A DNA stretch of 64,000 nucleotides from Fumia sp045615345 (GCA_045615345.1 JAZLER010000034.1:3784-67783); one strand, 5' to 3'; shown: positions 1-11,084, numbered from the stretch's first letter. Program-made: numbers and translations. Notes: generated by a model from the letters alone, not told the origin.

Positions 1-1361
1 AAGTGGTTCGGCTGCAAGGTGATAGCATCAAAACCTAAAGTTTCGTTAGCAAGATAACCTGCCGAATGGAAATACGGAATCCAGTATGATTTGCAGCCAA
101 GTTTGCTGATTTGACTGTTAGCATAAATTATTCTTTCCATTTGATTAGGATACTCGTTTATCCAGTAAAAACCACAGAAATCTATGTAATCGTCTTTGCT
201 TTTGATATAGTTAAAAACTTCTTTGAGATACCAGTCAACTGCGTATTTCCAGTCCTCCTCTACCGACAAATCGAGTTTTTTGCCGTTTAAGGTGCCAAAA
301 TTTGTAGCACCGGCGGGCGGATATGGCATCATAACAACAAGTTTCACCCTGTAATCGGGGTCGTTAAGGTCAAAAGAAACCTGTTTTGCAGTTTCGTTTA
401 AGATATTATATTCCGAGTTTTCACCTACAAAAGTTCTGTCTAAATACCATTTCCAATCATCTATCGTGACCATATCGTTTTCCACATCAAAAACCCTGCC
501 GTTTGGACCCATATTCGCCACAAGACAAACCGTGTCAAACAAGGTGTCCTTAACATTTCCGTCAGCGTCAAGATAAGCAAGATACGGTAAATAGCTTTCC
601 TTTGACCAGAACTTAGTTGGCGTGTAGTTTAAAAGCACCAGATCGGTAACGCGACCCGTAGGCTCACCACTGCGCATTATTGTACCGTTTTCAAGCTTTC
701 GTATGTTATAAGGGTCCTCTGCAAAATCAACAACTCCATCATATCCCATAACTGTGATTTCATCGATAAGGGTCATATCAGCACGGGTTTCGAAGTCAAA
801 ACGGACATACCTTGCGTTTATAACATCACCACAGGCAAGGTCGACAGTATGGTTGGGTTCAACATCAGGAACATTCCAGCCGAAAGAGTAAATGCCATCG
901 GGAATATGGTCGTTAATAAAATTTGTATAACATAATTTTTGCCAATTTTCATTATCGAGTGAGGCATATACTTTTACACTGCCCGGAAAACCTATCCTTA
1001 AATCCAAATCGCGGACAAAGTTTGCAGAAACCTCAGTTATACTGCATACTTTTTCAAGGTCGATTACTGTTGTGTACAAAGGCCATTCGTCATAAACCAT
1101 CCCACTTGCGGTTTCGCGGTGAGCAACACCGGTCCAGGCAGGGTCACTAAGGTAAATTTTTGTGCCAAAAACGCCATCGGTAAGTTCTTTGTTGTCTGTA
1201 TCTGGAAAATACGAACTCACAACCCTTACATTTGTATACGGCTTCCCTGTTGACAAATTTACTGTTTCAGCATACTCCGATGCGAAAGAAACAACTGTAT
1301 TATTTAGGCTTATAACCATTAAAAATAATAAAAATAATGTCAGTTTAACAAGTCTTTTCAT
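1..1361 (-). CDS. Secreted DUF4855 protein, 3' end beyond window
   Basis: The gene starts at ATG 1361 behind GGAGGTG and runs off the left edge, so about 453 codons are visible. Residues 1-26 form a signal peptide (basic start, hydrophobic core). Residues 35-210 are a discoidin-like carbohydrate-binding module with the FPDTDNKELTDG motif shared with the next genes. From about 225 comes the DUF4855 domain, with motifs VVMMPYP, DFCGFYWINE, SYWIPYF and LGFDAITLQPNHF. DUF4855 is known only as an uncharacterised family that looks like a glycoside-hydrolase barrel; the likely role is binding or cleaving a glycan outside the cell. It is divergent from its four paralogs at 1503-13901. Whether it ends in a dockerin cannot be seen. 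Confidence 0.85.
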   Translation of the reverse strand, partial: MKRLVKLTLFLLFLMVISLNNTVVSFASEYAETVNLSTGKPYTNVRVVSSYFPDTDNKELTDGVFGTKIYLSDPAWTGVAHRETASGMVYDEWPLYTTVIDLEKVCSITEVSANFVRDLDLRIGFPGSVKVYASLDNENWQKLCYTNFINDHIPDGIYSFGWNVPDVEPNHTVDLACGDVINARYVRFDFETRADMTLIDEITVMGYDGVVDFAEDPYNIRKLENGTIMRSGEPTGRVTDLVLLNYTPTKFWSKESYLPYLAYLDADGNVKDTLFDTVCLVANMGPNGRVFDVENDMVTIDDWKWYLDRTFVGENSEYNILNETAKQVSFDLNDPDYRVKLVVMMPYPPAGATNFGTLNGKKLDLSVEEDWKYAVDWYLKEVFNYIKSKDDYIDFCGFYWINEYPNQMERIIYANSQISKLGCKSYWIPYFHSAGYLANETLGFDAITLQPNH

Positions 1362-1385
1362 CTTTTGCACCTCCGTTATAGCTAT

Positions 1386-1414
1386 ATAGTATCATAATTT
1401 ACATAAAAAATCAA
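1386..1414 (-). promoter_or_regulatory. Sigma-A promoter for the minus-strand DUF4855 gene
   Basis: Reading the minus strand, TTGATT (1414-1409) is followed after exactly 17 bp by TACTAT (1391-1386). The start codon of the gene lies 25 bp further on, behind a GGAGG site. Confidence 0.65.
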
Positions 1415-1421
1415 TTTTTTC

Positions 1422-1450
1422 TTGCTTTTTTATTAGTTTTTTGATATAAT
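1422..1450 (+). promoter_or_regulatory. Sigma-A promoter for the DUF4855 tandem array
   Basis: TTGCTT (1422-1427), a 17-bp spacer and a perfect TATAAT (1445-1450). It lies back to back with the minus-strand promoter, only 7 bp between the two -35 boxes, so one regulator bound here could control both directions. Confidence 0.75.
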
Positions 1451-1502
1451 TTATTATGTATAATTATGTGCAGACAAGCACAGAGAAATGAGGGTATATC
1501 AT

Positions 1503-4500
1503 ATGAAAAAACTAATTTCATTACTTACTGTTTTCAGTATCACACTGACAGTTTTGGGGTACTTCCCCACTCCTGTCAAAGCTGAGGAAATTAATATGCT
1601 TTCCATGGGTAAACCATACACCTGTGAAAGATATGTAAACCCCAGATATCCCGATACTGATAATGTCGAGCTGACTGACGGTGTTTTTGCGAGTAAAATT
1701 AGCTATTCCGACAGCGCATGGAGCGGTACAACACAAAGTGGTATCGAATCAGGACTCGCATACGACAAGTGGCCTTTGTATACCACTGTTATCGACTTGG
1801 AGCAGGTTTGCAGTGTTACCGAGGTTTACGGAAGCTTTTTGCGTGAATACGGAACAGGTATAGGTCTGCCAAGAGGTTACAGAATATATGCTTCCCTTGA
1901 CAACATCAACTGGATGGAGCTCGGATACCTTAATAACTTTAACGGTGACCCGCTTTCTACCGGCAGATATACCTTCGGCTGGCGCCATGACAACGGCGAT
2001 ATTGATGACCTTACTGACATGGTTGACAATAATAACAGTCCAGTCAAGGCAAGATATATCCGCTATGATTTTGAAAAATACACTCCTCATAACTTTATTG
2101 ATGAAATAGTTGTAATGGGTTACGAAGGTGAAGTTTCAGGTGCAACTGCTCCCGAGAACACTTCAAAACTCGAAGATGGTAAAATCCTTACTGTATCTGA
2201 AGAAAATACCGGTGGTATTCAGGATCTGATGCTTATCTATAATCAGTATGGCGGTCCTTCCTGGACACCTGAATACTACAAACCCTATGTTACATATGTT
2301 GACTACACAGGCGCTTCTGTTGACACTCTTTACGATTCTTTCCTGCTTTTGGCACTCAAATCCCCCAACGGCAGAGTTATGGATAATGACAATGATGTTG
2401 TTACCATTGATGACTGGAACTGGTATCTTGAACGCACCTTTGTCGGTGAAAACTCCGATGTAAACAATCTTAACAAAGCTTTGATAAACGCTTCCGATGA
2501 CTTAGGTTATAAGGTTGAGGGCAACTATGTTGTTATGATTCCTTATCCTACAGCAGAAGCTGTAAACTTCGGTGAGGTTGACGGCAGAAGCCTTGATTTG
2601 TCCGATACAGAGGATGCAAAATATCTTATCGACTGGTATATTGACAAGGTTTTAAGCTATGTTGAAAACGACTATTCACACCTTAATTTCAAAGGTTTTT
2701 ACTGGGTTCACGAATCCGCTTCAAGAATAGAACTTATCAAGTATTTCAATGATGCTGTTGATGAAACAGGTTACAAATCCTACTGGATTCCATATTATAA
2801 CGCAACAGGATATCTCTGGCCAGAAGAGTTAGGATTTGATGCATTCACATTGCAGCCTAACCATTTCTTCTCCGAAACTTCCGATGATACCTTTGGCGGT
2901 GGCGGTACAAAGATTATCGAATCCACAGCAAGGCTTGCTGCAAGAGGTAATTTTGGTGTTGAAATAGAGTTTGACGGAAATCTTACAAAAGATATTGATG
3001 CCTATAACAGAGGTCTTGATTACTATAATGCTGCAGCTAAGCTCGGTTATCAGGGTGATGGCTACTTCAGGAACTGGTATGAAGGTGGCGGATCGCTTTA
3101 TGGTTTTGCATATTCTGCAAGCCCTCAAGTAAGAAGTTTTTACGACAACACTTATGAGATTATAAAAGGAACATATAAACCGAGAAAATATATCACTTCA
3201 TTTGATGATTATATCAGCAACAGCCTGCTTCTGGGCAAAAAATACACCCACAACGGTTCAAACTGGTATGCAGACCGCACCACAGATACAGATTCAGTAT
3301 TTCTTACTGATGGACAGATTGGCGGTACCTACGGAACAAGTGACTACTATGGCGTTCAGGGACACGAAAACCCCATAATCGAGTTTGACCTTATGGATGA
3401 CCCTATTCGTCTGAGTGAAATTCATCTGAACTTTATCACAGCAGGAGTTGCAGGTATTGCCTACCCTCGTATCAGAATATGGTACAAGCCTACTCCCTAC
3501 TCCGAATGGAAATCCCTTTGCGCCGATACTGTTACTTCGGAAAATTATGTTCTGAGAATTTCCGATGTTATTTCGGCATACGCACTTAAGTTTGAATTCC
3601 TTTCAACAAGTTCATTTGTATTCATCAAGGAAATTATGGCTTTTGACTACTTTACAGGAGTTGCTCATAACAAAGATGCTGACCCTGCAATGAATACAGT
3701 AATTTCTGTCGGCAAGCCTTACACCCGTAAAGGTTATATGACACCTAACTATCCTGATACAGACAACAAAGAGCTTACTGACGGCGTTTATGGTGAGCTT
3801 GACCCTGCCGATGAAGCATGGACAGGCGGCAGAAAGAGTTATGTAAACTCAGGCATAGCTTACGAGGCATGGCCTATTTACTCTGTTGAAATTGACTTGG
3901 AACAAGTTTGCTCGGTATCACAGATTTACGGACGATTTATTTATGATACAAATCCCATTTATCAGATTTCATTGCCTCTCGGCGTGAGAATTTATGCTTC
4001 CGAGGACGGCGAAAACTGGATGAAACTTGCCTATATAAGCAATATCAGAAACGCTCCCGTTTCCAAACAGAGCTTTGTATACGGCTGGCATACAACTGAT
4101 GTGCATGGTGTTATGACTGACCTTACAGGTAACCCTGACTCCTCTGTTAAAGCAAGATATATCCGTCTGGATGCTGACCCAAACAACGGTCCTTTCCTTA
4201 TGGACGAAATTACTGTTATCGGAAGTAAAACTGTATCCTCCGATTCCCTTACACTTACAAATCTTACAAAACTTGAAAATGAAGGTCCCAAGAAAGTATC
4301 TGAAGATACGGGCTTTATAAGGGATATGGCGCTTTGCTATCAGCACTCAGGTGCATGGACCAAAGAAAGATTTAAACCGCTTATTACCTATGTTGACAAC
4401 AAAGGAAACAGCATTGACACAATGTTTGATGCAGTATTGTTCCTTTCACAGAACAACAACGGCAGACGAGTTTACGATGCAAATACAGCCTCCCTTAAAC

Positions 4501-5945
4501 TCTCTGACTGGACTGATTATATTGACAGAATTTTCGGTGAAGGCGGAGATGTTCCCGAACTTAATGAAGCCGCTAAACAGGCGTCTATTGATCTGAACAG
4601 ACCTGATTTCAAAACAAAACTTGTTATAATGATTCCATACCCTGCTGAACTTGCTACTGAATTCGGAACCATTGGCGACAGAAGTATCGACCTTTCGGTT
4701 ACTGAAGATGCACAGTATGCTCTTAAATGGTATATGGATACTGTTATAGAAAACTTTACAAACGGCGGTTATGATTACATCGACTTTAAGGGTCTTTACT
4801 GGATGGCTGAAGGTCCCGGTCGTCCTCAGCTTATTTCTTACTGTAACGAATATATCAGGGAAATGGGACTTAAATCCTACTGGATTCCCTATTTTAACTC
4901 CTACGGATATTTCTGGAATGAGTATTTAGGTTTTGATGCTGTAACCTTGCAGCCCAACCATTTCTTTGGTGACCCCAACGAAAACACCCTCGGTGCAGGT
5001 GGTACAACAATTATCGGTACTGTTGCAAAGCTTGGTGGCGTAGGAAACTTCGGTGTTGAAATGGAAATGGATTCTAATCTTATTTCAAGAATTGATTACT
5101 ATAACAAAGGTCTTGACTACCTGAATGCTGCGGTTGAGTACGGATTTGATGGTCCTGACAATTACAGAAACTGGTACCTTGGAAGTAATCTCATTGCTGA
5201 TATTACTGCATCTGAGCTACCTGATGCAAGAAATTTCTATGACTATATCTATCAGGTTATGCAGGGTACTTATGAAGTTAAAGAGTATCTTGAAAAGATG
5301 AATGATAATCTTCTTTTAGGTCTTCCCTACACTCATAATATAACTGACGACTCCGTATGGTATGCAGACCGTTCAAACGACACAAACTGCACCTATCTTA
5401 CTGATGGTCTTGCAGGCGGCGGATTTGCAGGAAATGATTTCTTTGGTGTAAAGAAATCCGATGCTACCATTGAATTTGCCTTTGATGAAGCAAAATCTTT
5501 CCGTGAGCTTCACATCAACTCTTTCTATGATTATAATGCAGCGGTAAGATTCCCGAGAAACCTTAAAATCTCTGCAAAACAAAATGGTGAATGGGTTGAG
5601 CTTTTCTCAGGCGCTGTAACTGAAAAGCATTTCACAATAAGATTTGACAGACTTGTTAAAGCTGAAGGGCTCAAATACGAATTCACAATCAACGGCAACT
5701 TCCTCTTTATCAAGGAGCTTATGGCTTTTGATGAAGTGACAAACACCAATATTGATGTTGAAGTTACACTGCCTCCGCTTAAAGGCGATATCAACCACGA
5801 TGATGTTGTAGACGAATCGGACATCAACTTGTTCAAGCGTTACTTCGCAGGCTACGATGTGGAAATTTACGAGGATGCTTCCGATGTAAACGGTGACGGA
5901 AAAATCACAAGAGCCGACCTTATTGCAATTTATAAACTGAAATAG
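1503..5945 (+). CDS. Large secreted protein with two DUF4855 modules and dockerin
   Basis: I start it at ATG 1503, because GAGGG at 1490-1494 gives an 8-bp spacing and residues 1-27 then form a clean signal peptide; an ATG at 1488 would add five residues. The 1480-residue protein contains an internal duplication: discoidin-like module (35-205), DUF4855 (235-565), NPCBM-like module beginning LLLGKKYTHNG (575-705), second discoidin-like module (725-920), second DUF4855 (935-1265), second NPCBM-like module (1285-1415) and a dockerin (1425-1480) with the paired loops GDINHDDVVDESD and DVNGDGKITRAD. Dockerins dock on cohesins, which suggests anchoring in a cellulosome-like or cell-surface complex. 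The substrate is unknown. It heads a four-gene plus-strand array. Confidence 0.88.
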   Translation: MKKLISLLTVFSITLTVLGYFPTPVKAEEINMLSMGKPYTCERYVNPRYPDTDNVELTDGVFASKISYSDSAWSGTTQSGIESGLAYDKWPLYTTVIDLEQVCSVTEVYGSFLREYGTGIGLPRGYRIYASLDNINWMELGYLNNFNGDPLSTGRYTFGWRHDNGDIDDLTDMVDNNNSPVKARYIRYDFEKYTPHNFIDEIVVMGYEGEVSGATAPENTSKLEDGKILTVSEENTGGIQDLMLIYNQYGGPSWTPEYYKPYVTYVDYTGASVDTLYDSFLLLALKSPNGRVMDNDNDVVTIDDWNWYLERTFVGENSDVNNLNKALINASDDLGYKVEGNYVVMIPYPTAEAVNFGEVDGRSLDLSDTEDAKYLIDWYIDKVLSYVENDYSHLNFKGFYWVHESASRIELIKYFNDAVDETGYKSYWIPYYNATGYLWPEELGFDAFTLQPNHFFSETSDDTFGGGGTKIIESTARLAARGNFGVEIEFDGNLTKDIDAYNRGLDYYNAAAKLGYQGDGYFRNWYEGGGSLYGFAYSASPQVRSFYDNTYEIIKGTYKPRKYITSFDDYISNSLLLGKKYTHNGSNWYADRTTDTDSVFLTDGQIGGTYGTSDYYGVQGHENPIIEFDLMDDPIRLSEIHLNFITAGVAGIAYPRIRIWYKPTPYSEWKSLCADTVTSENYVLRISDVISAYALKFEFLSTSSFVFIKEIMAFDYFTGVAHNKDADPAMNTVISVGKPYTRKGYMTPNYPDTDNKELTDGVYGELDPADEAWTGGRKSYVNSGIAYEAWPIYSVEIDLEQVCSVSQIYGRFIYDTNPIYQISLPLGVRIYASEDGENWMKLAYISNIRNAPVSKQSFVYGWHTTDVHGVMTDLTGNPDSSVKARYIRLDADPNNGPFLMDEITVIGSKTVSSDSLTLTNLTKLENEGPKKVSEDTGFIRDMALCYQHSGAWTKERFKPLITYVDNKGNSIDTMFDAVLFLSQNNNGRRVYDANTASLKLSDWTDYIDRIFGEGGDVPELNEAAKQASIDLNRPDFKTKLVIMIPYPAELATEFGTIGDRSIDLSVTEDAQYALKWYMDTVIENFTNGGYDYIDFKGLYWMAEGPGRPQLISYCNEYIREMGLKSYWIPYFNSYGYFWNEYLGFDAVTLQPNHFFGDPNENTLGAGGTTIIGTVAKLGGVGNFGVEMEMDSNLISRIDYYNKGLDYLNAAVEYGFDGPDNYRNWYLGSNLIADITASELPDARNFYDYIYQVMQGTYEVKEYLEKMNDNLLLGLPYTHNITDDSVWYADRSNDTNCTYLTDGLAGGGFAGNDFFGVKKSDATIEFAFDEAKSFRELHINSFYDYNAAVRFPRNLKISAKQNGEWVELFSGAVTEKHFTIRFDRLVKAEGLKYEFTINGNFLFIKELMAFDEVTNTNIDVEVTLPPLKGDINHDDVVDESDINLFKRYFAGYDVEIYEDASDVNGDGKITRADLIAIYKLK

Positions 5946-5953
5946 GAGAAAAT

Positions 5954-8746
5954 ATGAAAAAACTGTTTTTGAGCCTTATAGTATTTACAATTTTTATGGC
6001 ACTTCCCCTTTCTGCAAATGCCATAACTGTTTATAATGATAATTTGCTTCTGGGCAAAACCTATACTCATAACGGTACTGACTGGTATGCTGACCGCAGT
6101 ACCGATACTGACAGCACCTTCCTTACCGATGGTGCTGTTGGTGGTCGCTACCCGAGCAGTAACTATTATGGGGTTAAAAACAGTGAATCCCCTGATATCA
6201 GGTTTGATTTTTCGGATAGTCCCATTACTTTTTCCGAAATTCATATCAATTTTATAAAAAGCGGTGAAGCAGGTATTACCCTGCCTAACTTTATTCTTTC
6301 CTACAAGCCCGAAAAAACATCAGGCTGGGTTACACTCTATATGGGTGATGTTACTGACGATGATTTTATCTTAAAAAGCGATGAGCTTATAAAAGCTTAC
6401 GGCTTGAAATTCAATTTCCTTTCTACAGGTACTTTTGTCTTTGTTAAGGAAATTATGGCTTATGGCTATGAAACTCCCGCTACCTGTGACCGGGTAATGG
6501 AAGTAAAAGATTTAAGTGATGTTATCTCTGTCGGCAAGGAATACACAAACACCCGCTATGTTGACCCCCTTTACCCCGACACTGGTAATAGTGAGCTTAC
6601 TGACGGGGTTTACGGCACCTTCGGTGAGTATGACGAATGGACAGGTACCATTAAAAATATGTCCGAAAGTGGTATGGCTTATGATGTCTGGCCATTGTAT
6701 ACCACTGTAATCGATTTGGAAAAACTTTACAGTGTTTCTAATGTTCAGGTAAATTTTCTGCGTGATACAGTAAAACGCATCTCACAGCCTCAGGCTATAA
6801 GAATTTATGCGTCTGAAGATGGTGAAAACTGGATGAAAATTGCTTATTTAAATAACATTTTCAATCCTTACAAAAACTACATATACACCTACGGATGGAA
6901 AACCGAAGGGTTAAACGGAAATATGAATTCCCTTATTGACGATAACATAAAGGCAAGGTACATAAGAGTTGACTTTGAACCGAAAGGTGAACACAGTGCT
7001 CTTGACGAAATTACCGTAACAGGTACCGATGATTTGACAGGTGCCGTTACACTTTATAACCTTTCAAAGCTTGAAAACGGCGAGGTTATGAAAGTTTCGG
7101 ATAAAACAGGTTATATAAGGGATATGGCGCTTTGCTATCAGCATACCGGCGAATGGACCAAGGAAAGATACAAACCCATTATCACTTATATTGACAAGAG
7201 TAATAACTCTGTTGATATGCTTTATGATGCTGTTCTTTTCTTGGCGCAGACCTATGACGGCAGGCGCGTTTACGATATTGATAACGAAGATGTTACCATT
7301 GATGACTGGCACTCATACCTTGATATGACCTTTGGGGCTGATGGTGATGTTGCCACTTTAAACGAAGCCGCAAAGCAGGCTTCCATTGATTTGAATGACC
7401 CTGATTTCAAGACAAAGTATGTTGTTATGATCCCCTACCCTGCACAAAGTGCTGTGGCGTTCGGGGAACTGAATGGCAGAAGTCTTGATTTATCAAATGA
7501 CGATGATGCAAAATATCTTCTGGATTGGTATATAGATGAGGTTTGTAAATATGTAGAAAACAGTGATTACCCTTACCTTGAATTCAAGGGCCTTTACTGG
7601 ATGAACGAGTATCCCTCACGCCCGCATCTTATAACTTACGCAAATGAAACAGTACGCGAGAAGGGCTATCTTTCCTACTGGATTCCCTACTTCTATTCAA
7701 CGGGTTACTTCTGGCGCGAGGATTTAGGTTTTGACGCTTTAACTTTACAGCCAAACCATTTCTTTAAGGATGCAAACGACAACACCCTCGGTGCAGGTGG
7801 TACAAAAATTATTGAAACCGTTGCAAAGCTTGGTGCTTACGGAAACTTCGGTGTTGAAATGGAGTTTGACACAAGCCTTATGTCAAACCTTGAAGATTAT
7901 AACAAAGCTCTTGACTATCTGAACGCCGCAGTAATTATGGGGTTTGACGGCCCCGATTACTTCAGAAACTGGTACCTCGGCGGTAACCTTATAAACGAAA
8001 TTGCCTATTCAAAGCTTCCTGACTCAAGAAACTTCTACGACTACATTTATGAGCTTATGAACGGCACTTATGAGATAAAACCTTATCTTACCGAAATGAA
8101 TGACAACCTTTTAAGGGGTCTTTCCTATACTCATAATGTGACTAACCCCGATAACTGGTATAAAGACAGAAGCATTGATGCAGACTGCACCTTCCTTACT
8201 GATGGTCTGGCAGGCGGTAATTTCTACGGTAACAGATTTTTAGGTGTTAAAAATCAGGATGTGACAGTTGAGTTTAATTTTGACAGTACAAAGGCTGTAA
8301 AAGAGCTTCACACCTATGTTTTCGAGGAGCAGAGTTCGGCACTTTACCTGCCACAGAATTTAAATATCTACGCTAAAAACAATAATGGATGGGTACTTAT
8401 CTACTCAGGGGCTGTTTCCGGCCAGCACACTGTTATAAGACTTAACAGAAAATATTATACTGACGGACTTAAATTCGAGTTTACAAGACAGAGAACTTTC
8501 CTCTTTATCAAAGAAATTATGGCGTTTGAGGAGAATACAGATATCGTTCCTGATTTTTCTGTTACACTCCCCTGTGAAAAAGGAGATATAAACGAAGATG
8601 GTATTATTGATATAAATGATGTTGATTTATTCAAATGTTACTTTGCAGATTATGATGTGAAAATTTGTGATGAAACCTCTGATATAAATGGTGACGGAAA
8701 AATAACAAGAATTGATCTTTTAAGGCTCATGAAAGGAAAACTTTAA
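5954..8746 (+). CDS. Secreted DUF4855 protein with dockerin
   Basis: 930 residues, starting 8 bp after the previous gene with GGAGAA as ribosome-binding site. Order of modules: signal peptide (1-23), NPCBM-like (30-170), discoidin-like (190-370), DUF4855 (380-710), second NPCBM-like (725-855), dockerin (872-928; loops GDINEDGIIDINDVDLF and DINGDGKITRIDLL). The DUF4855 motifs VVMIPYP, FKGLYWMNE, SYWIPYF and LGFDALTLQPNHFF are intact. It overlaps the next gene by one base (TAATG), so the two are translationally coupled. Probable role: extracellular glycan binding or hydrolysis; function inferred from modules only. Confidence 0.88.
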   Translation: MKKLFLSLIVFTIFMALPLSANAITVYNDNLLLGKTYTHNGTDWYADRSTDTDSTFLTDGAVGGRYPSSNYYGVKNSESPDIRFDFSDSPITFSEIHINFIKSGEAGITLPNFILSYKPEKTSGWVTLYMGDVTDDDFILKSDELIKAYGLKFNFLSTGTFVFVKEIMAYGYETPATCDRVMEVKDLSDVISVGKEYTNTRYVDPLYPDTGNSELTDGVYGTFGEYDEWTGTIKNMSESGMAYDVWPLYTTVIDLEKLYSVSNVQVNFLRDTVKRISQPQAIRIYASEDGENWMKIAYLNNIFNPYKNYIYTYGWKTEGLNGNMNSLIDDNIKARYIRVDFEPKGEHSALDEITVTGTDDLTGAVTLYNLSKLENGEVMKVSDKTGYIRDMALCYQHTGEWTKERYKPIITYIDKSNNSVDMLYDAVLFLAQTYDGRRVYDIDNEDVTIDDWHSYLDMTFGADGDVATLNEAAKQASIDLNDPDFKTKYVVMIPYPAQSAVAFGELNGRSLDLSNDDDAKYLLDWYIDEVCKYVENSDYPYLEFKGLYWMNEYPSRPHLITYANETVREKGYLSYWIPYFYSTGYFWREDLGFDALTLQPNHFFKDANDNTLGAGGTKIIETVAKLGAYGNFGVEMEFDTSLMSNLEDYNKALDYLNAAVIMGFDGPDYFRNWYLGGNLINEIAYSKLPDSRNFYDYIYELMNGTYEIKPYLTEMNDNLLRGLSYTHNVTNPDNWYKDRSIDADCTFLTDGLAGGNFYGNRFLGVKNQDVTVEFNFDSTKAVKELHTYVFEEQSSALYLPQNLNIYAKNNNGWVLIYSGAVSGQHTVIRLNRKYYTDGLKFEFTRQRTFLFIKEIMAFEENTDIVPDFSVTLPCEKGDINEDGIIDINDVDLFKCYFADYDVKICDETSDINGDGKITRIDLLRLMKGKL

Positions 8747-11070
8747 TGAAAAAACTCATCTTACTTTTACTTGCCGTAACGGCTTTTGTACTCATACCTT
8801 TCAGTGCTTCTGCACTTGAGGAAGTGAATTTGTCTGTAGGTAAGCCCTACACCCGAACTGCTGCTTATGTAAGTGAAAAATACCCCGACACCGACAACAA
8901 AGAGCTTACCGATGGTGTTCTGGGTGGTGCAAGTATCTATTATGGTGCATGGAGCGGTACCTACCATCGTGCCCAGAACTCAGGAAAAGTTTACGACAGA
9001 AACCCTCTTTACGATGTTACTATCGATTTGGAGAGCGTAAACAGTATCACAAGTGTAAAGGCTAACTTTTTAAGAGATCCTAACACTTCTGTTTACCTTC
9101 CCTGGAGCTTTAAGGTGTGGGCATCGGTTGACGGCGAAAACTGGATGAAACTTTCATACTTAAACGACTTTGTATGGAATCAACCTTTTGGGATTTATTC
9201 CTTTGGCTGGCGCATTCCGTCTAACGCCTGTGGCGAAACTACCGACCTTACTGATGGTGTTTCTCCCATCAAGGCGAGATATGTGCGTTTTGCCTTTGAA
9301 ACCTATCAGGCGCATAACTTTATTGACGAAATTACTGTTATGGGTTATGAGGGGGTTACAGAAGATGCTGTTGACCCGTATAACCTTGAGGACCTTGACA
9401 ACGAAATAAAGCTTTCTGGTGAAAGTACCGGTAATGTTCAGGATATGGTGCTTATATATAAGCGTACCTGGACCAGAGAAAAGCTCAAACCTTATCTTAC
9501 CTATGTTGATGCTGATGGCAATTCACTTGATACTCTCTATGATACATTCTGTCTTTTGTCGCTTTCTTCAAGTCTTGGTAACAGCTTTGACAGATACGAT
9601 GAGGATATCTCACTTACCGACTGGGTTATGTACCTTGACGAATCGCTTACAAATGAAAATTCCGACTTGTATCTTCTGAATGAAACCGCAAGGCAAGCGT
9701 CAATTGATTTAAATAAACCCGATTACAAGGCGAATGTTGTAGTTATGATTCCCTACCCTGACAGTGGACTTGAAACCTTTGGTACAATCAACGGCAGAAA
9801 TCTTAATTTGTCGGTTGAATCGGACTGGAAATACCTTATTGACTGGTACTTAAACGAGGTTGTTGACCGTGTTGAGGGATATGACTACATTGATTTCAAA
9901 GGATTTTACTGGGTGCGTGAGGACCCGTCAGCCCCCGAAAGAATTTCTTATTTCACAGACAAGGTAAGAGAAATGGGTTATAAATCCTACTGGATTCCTT
10001 TTATAAGCTCTGTCGGTTATTTCTGGAACGAGGATTTAGGCTTTGATGCTGTTACTGTTCAACCAAGCCATTATTTTGGCACAAACTCCGATGATTCACT
10101 CGGTGGTGGTGGAACTACCATAATTGATACCGTTGCGAAACTTGGTGCTTACGCTGATTTTGGTGTTGAATTTGAGCTTGACTTCTACCTTGCAAGTGAC
10201 TTAGAAAAATATAACCTTTTCCTTGATTATTTAAACTCTGCTGCAAAAATGGGATTTCAGGGTACCGGGTACTTCAGAAACTGGTATGAGGCTGGCGGTG
10301 CCATCTGGATGCTTGCTGCAGATTCAAGACCTGCTGTAAGAGAGATTTACGATAACATTTATGAGGTTATCAAGGGTACATATACTCCCCGTGAATACCT
10401 CACAGAATACTATGAAAGCAACATTTTTGAGGGCAAAAGCTATACCCACAATGTAACAAACTGGTACAGCGATGTTTCAAATGATACAAAGTGCAAAGCG
10501 CTTACCGATGGCATAATACCGGGCAGTATCGGTGCATCGGGATATATGGGAGTCAGAAATCAGAAAAGCTTTAATGTTACCTTTGATTTTTCGGATAATC
10601 CCATAACACTTCAGGAAATTCATACTGACCTCTTTTACAAAAAAGATTATGCAATTTACCTTCCTTCAAACATAAATATCTATGTTAAGACTTCCCCGAA
10701 TTCAGGTTGGGTTAATGCTTATTCGGGCGCTGTTCCTTCTGCTACATCTGTTTTCAGATTTGACAGTAAGAAAACTCTGTACGGCATTAAAATTGAGTTT
10801 ACAGGATGCAGTCAGTTTACATTTGTAAGAGAGATTATGGCATTCGACCATAACACTATGGTTAAGGCAGATGCTACCCTTTCGCTTCCTCCTGTTACAG
10901 GCGACTTTAATGACGACAGACTTGTAAATCAAACGGACTTTGATATTTTCTCTGAATATTTTGCAGGGTATGATATCAGTATAAACTTGGAAGTTGCTGA
11001 TATAAACGGCGATGGAAAAATCAATCGTGCCGACCTTTTAAGGCTTGCAAAGCTTATTATATATTCTTAA
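8746..11070 (+). CDS. Secreted DUF4855 protein with dockerin (short form)
   Basis: 774 residues; the start codon overlaps the stop of the gene before. It lacks the first NPCBM-like module of its neighbours: signal peptide (1-23), discoidin-like (27-210), DUF4855 (220-550, motifs VVMIPYP, FKGFYWVRE, SYWIPFI, FDAVTVQPSHYF), NPCBM-like (565-700) and dockerin (715-770, loops GDFNDDRLVNQTD and DINGDGKINRAD). The substitution of the usual LQPNHFF by VQPSHYF and the shorter architecture suggest a specialised substrate, but this is inference. Confidence 0.87.
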   Translation: MKKLILLLLAVTAFVLIPFSASALEEVNLSVGKPYTRTAAYVSEKYPDTDNKELTDGVLGGASIYYGAWSGTYHRAQNSGKVYDRNPLYDVTIDLESVNSITSVKANFLRDPNTSVYLPWSFKVWASVDGENWMKLSYLNDFVWNQPFGIYSFGWRIPSNACGETTDLTDGVSPIKARYVRFAFETYQAHNFIDEITVMGYEGVTEDAVDPYNLEDLDNEIKLSGESTGNVQDMVLIYKRTWTREKLKPYLTYVDADGNSLDTLYDTFCLLSLSSSLGNSFDRYDEDISLTDWVMYLDESLTNENSDLYLLNETARQASIDLNKPDYKANVVVMIPYPDSGLETFGTINGRNLNLSVESDWKYLIDWYLNEVVDRVEGYDYIDFKGFYWVREDPSAPERISYFTDKVREMGYKSYWIPFISSVGYFWNEDLGFDAVTVQPSHYFGTNSDDSLGGGGTTIIDTVAKLGAYADFGVEFELDFYLASDLEKYNLFLDYLNSAAKMGFQGTGYFRNWYEAGGAIWMLAADSRPAVREIYDNIYEVIKGTYTPREYLTEYYESNIFEGKSYTHNVTNWYSDVSNDTKCKALTDGIIPGSIGASGYMGVRNQKSFNVTFDFSDNPITLQEIHTDLFYKKDYAIYLPSNINIYVKTSPNSGWVNAYSGAVPSATSVFRFDSKKTLYGIKIEFTGCSQFTFVREIMAFDHNTMVKADATLSLPPVTGDFNDDRLVNQTDFDIFSEYFAGYDISINLEVADINGDGKINRADLLRLAKLIIYS

Positions 11071-11084
11071 TGAGGTGAAGAAAG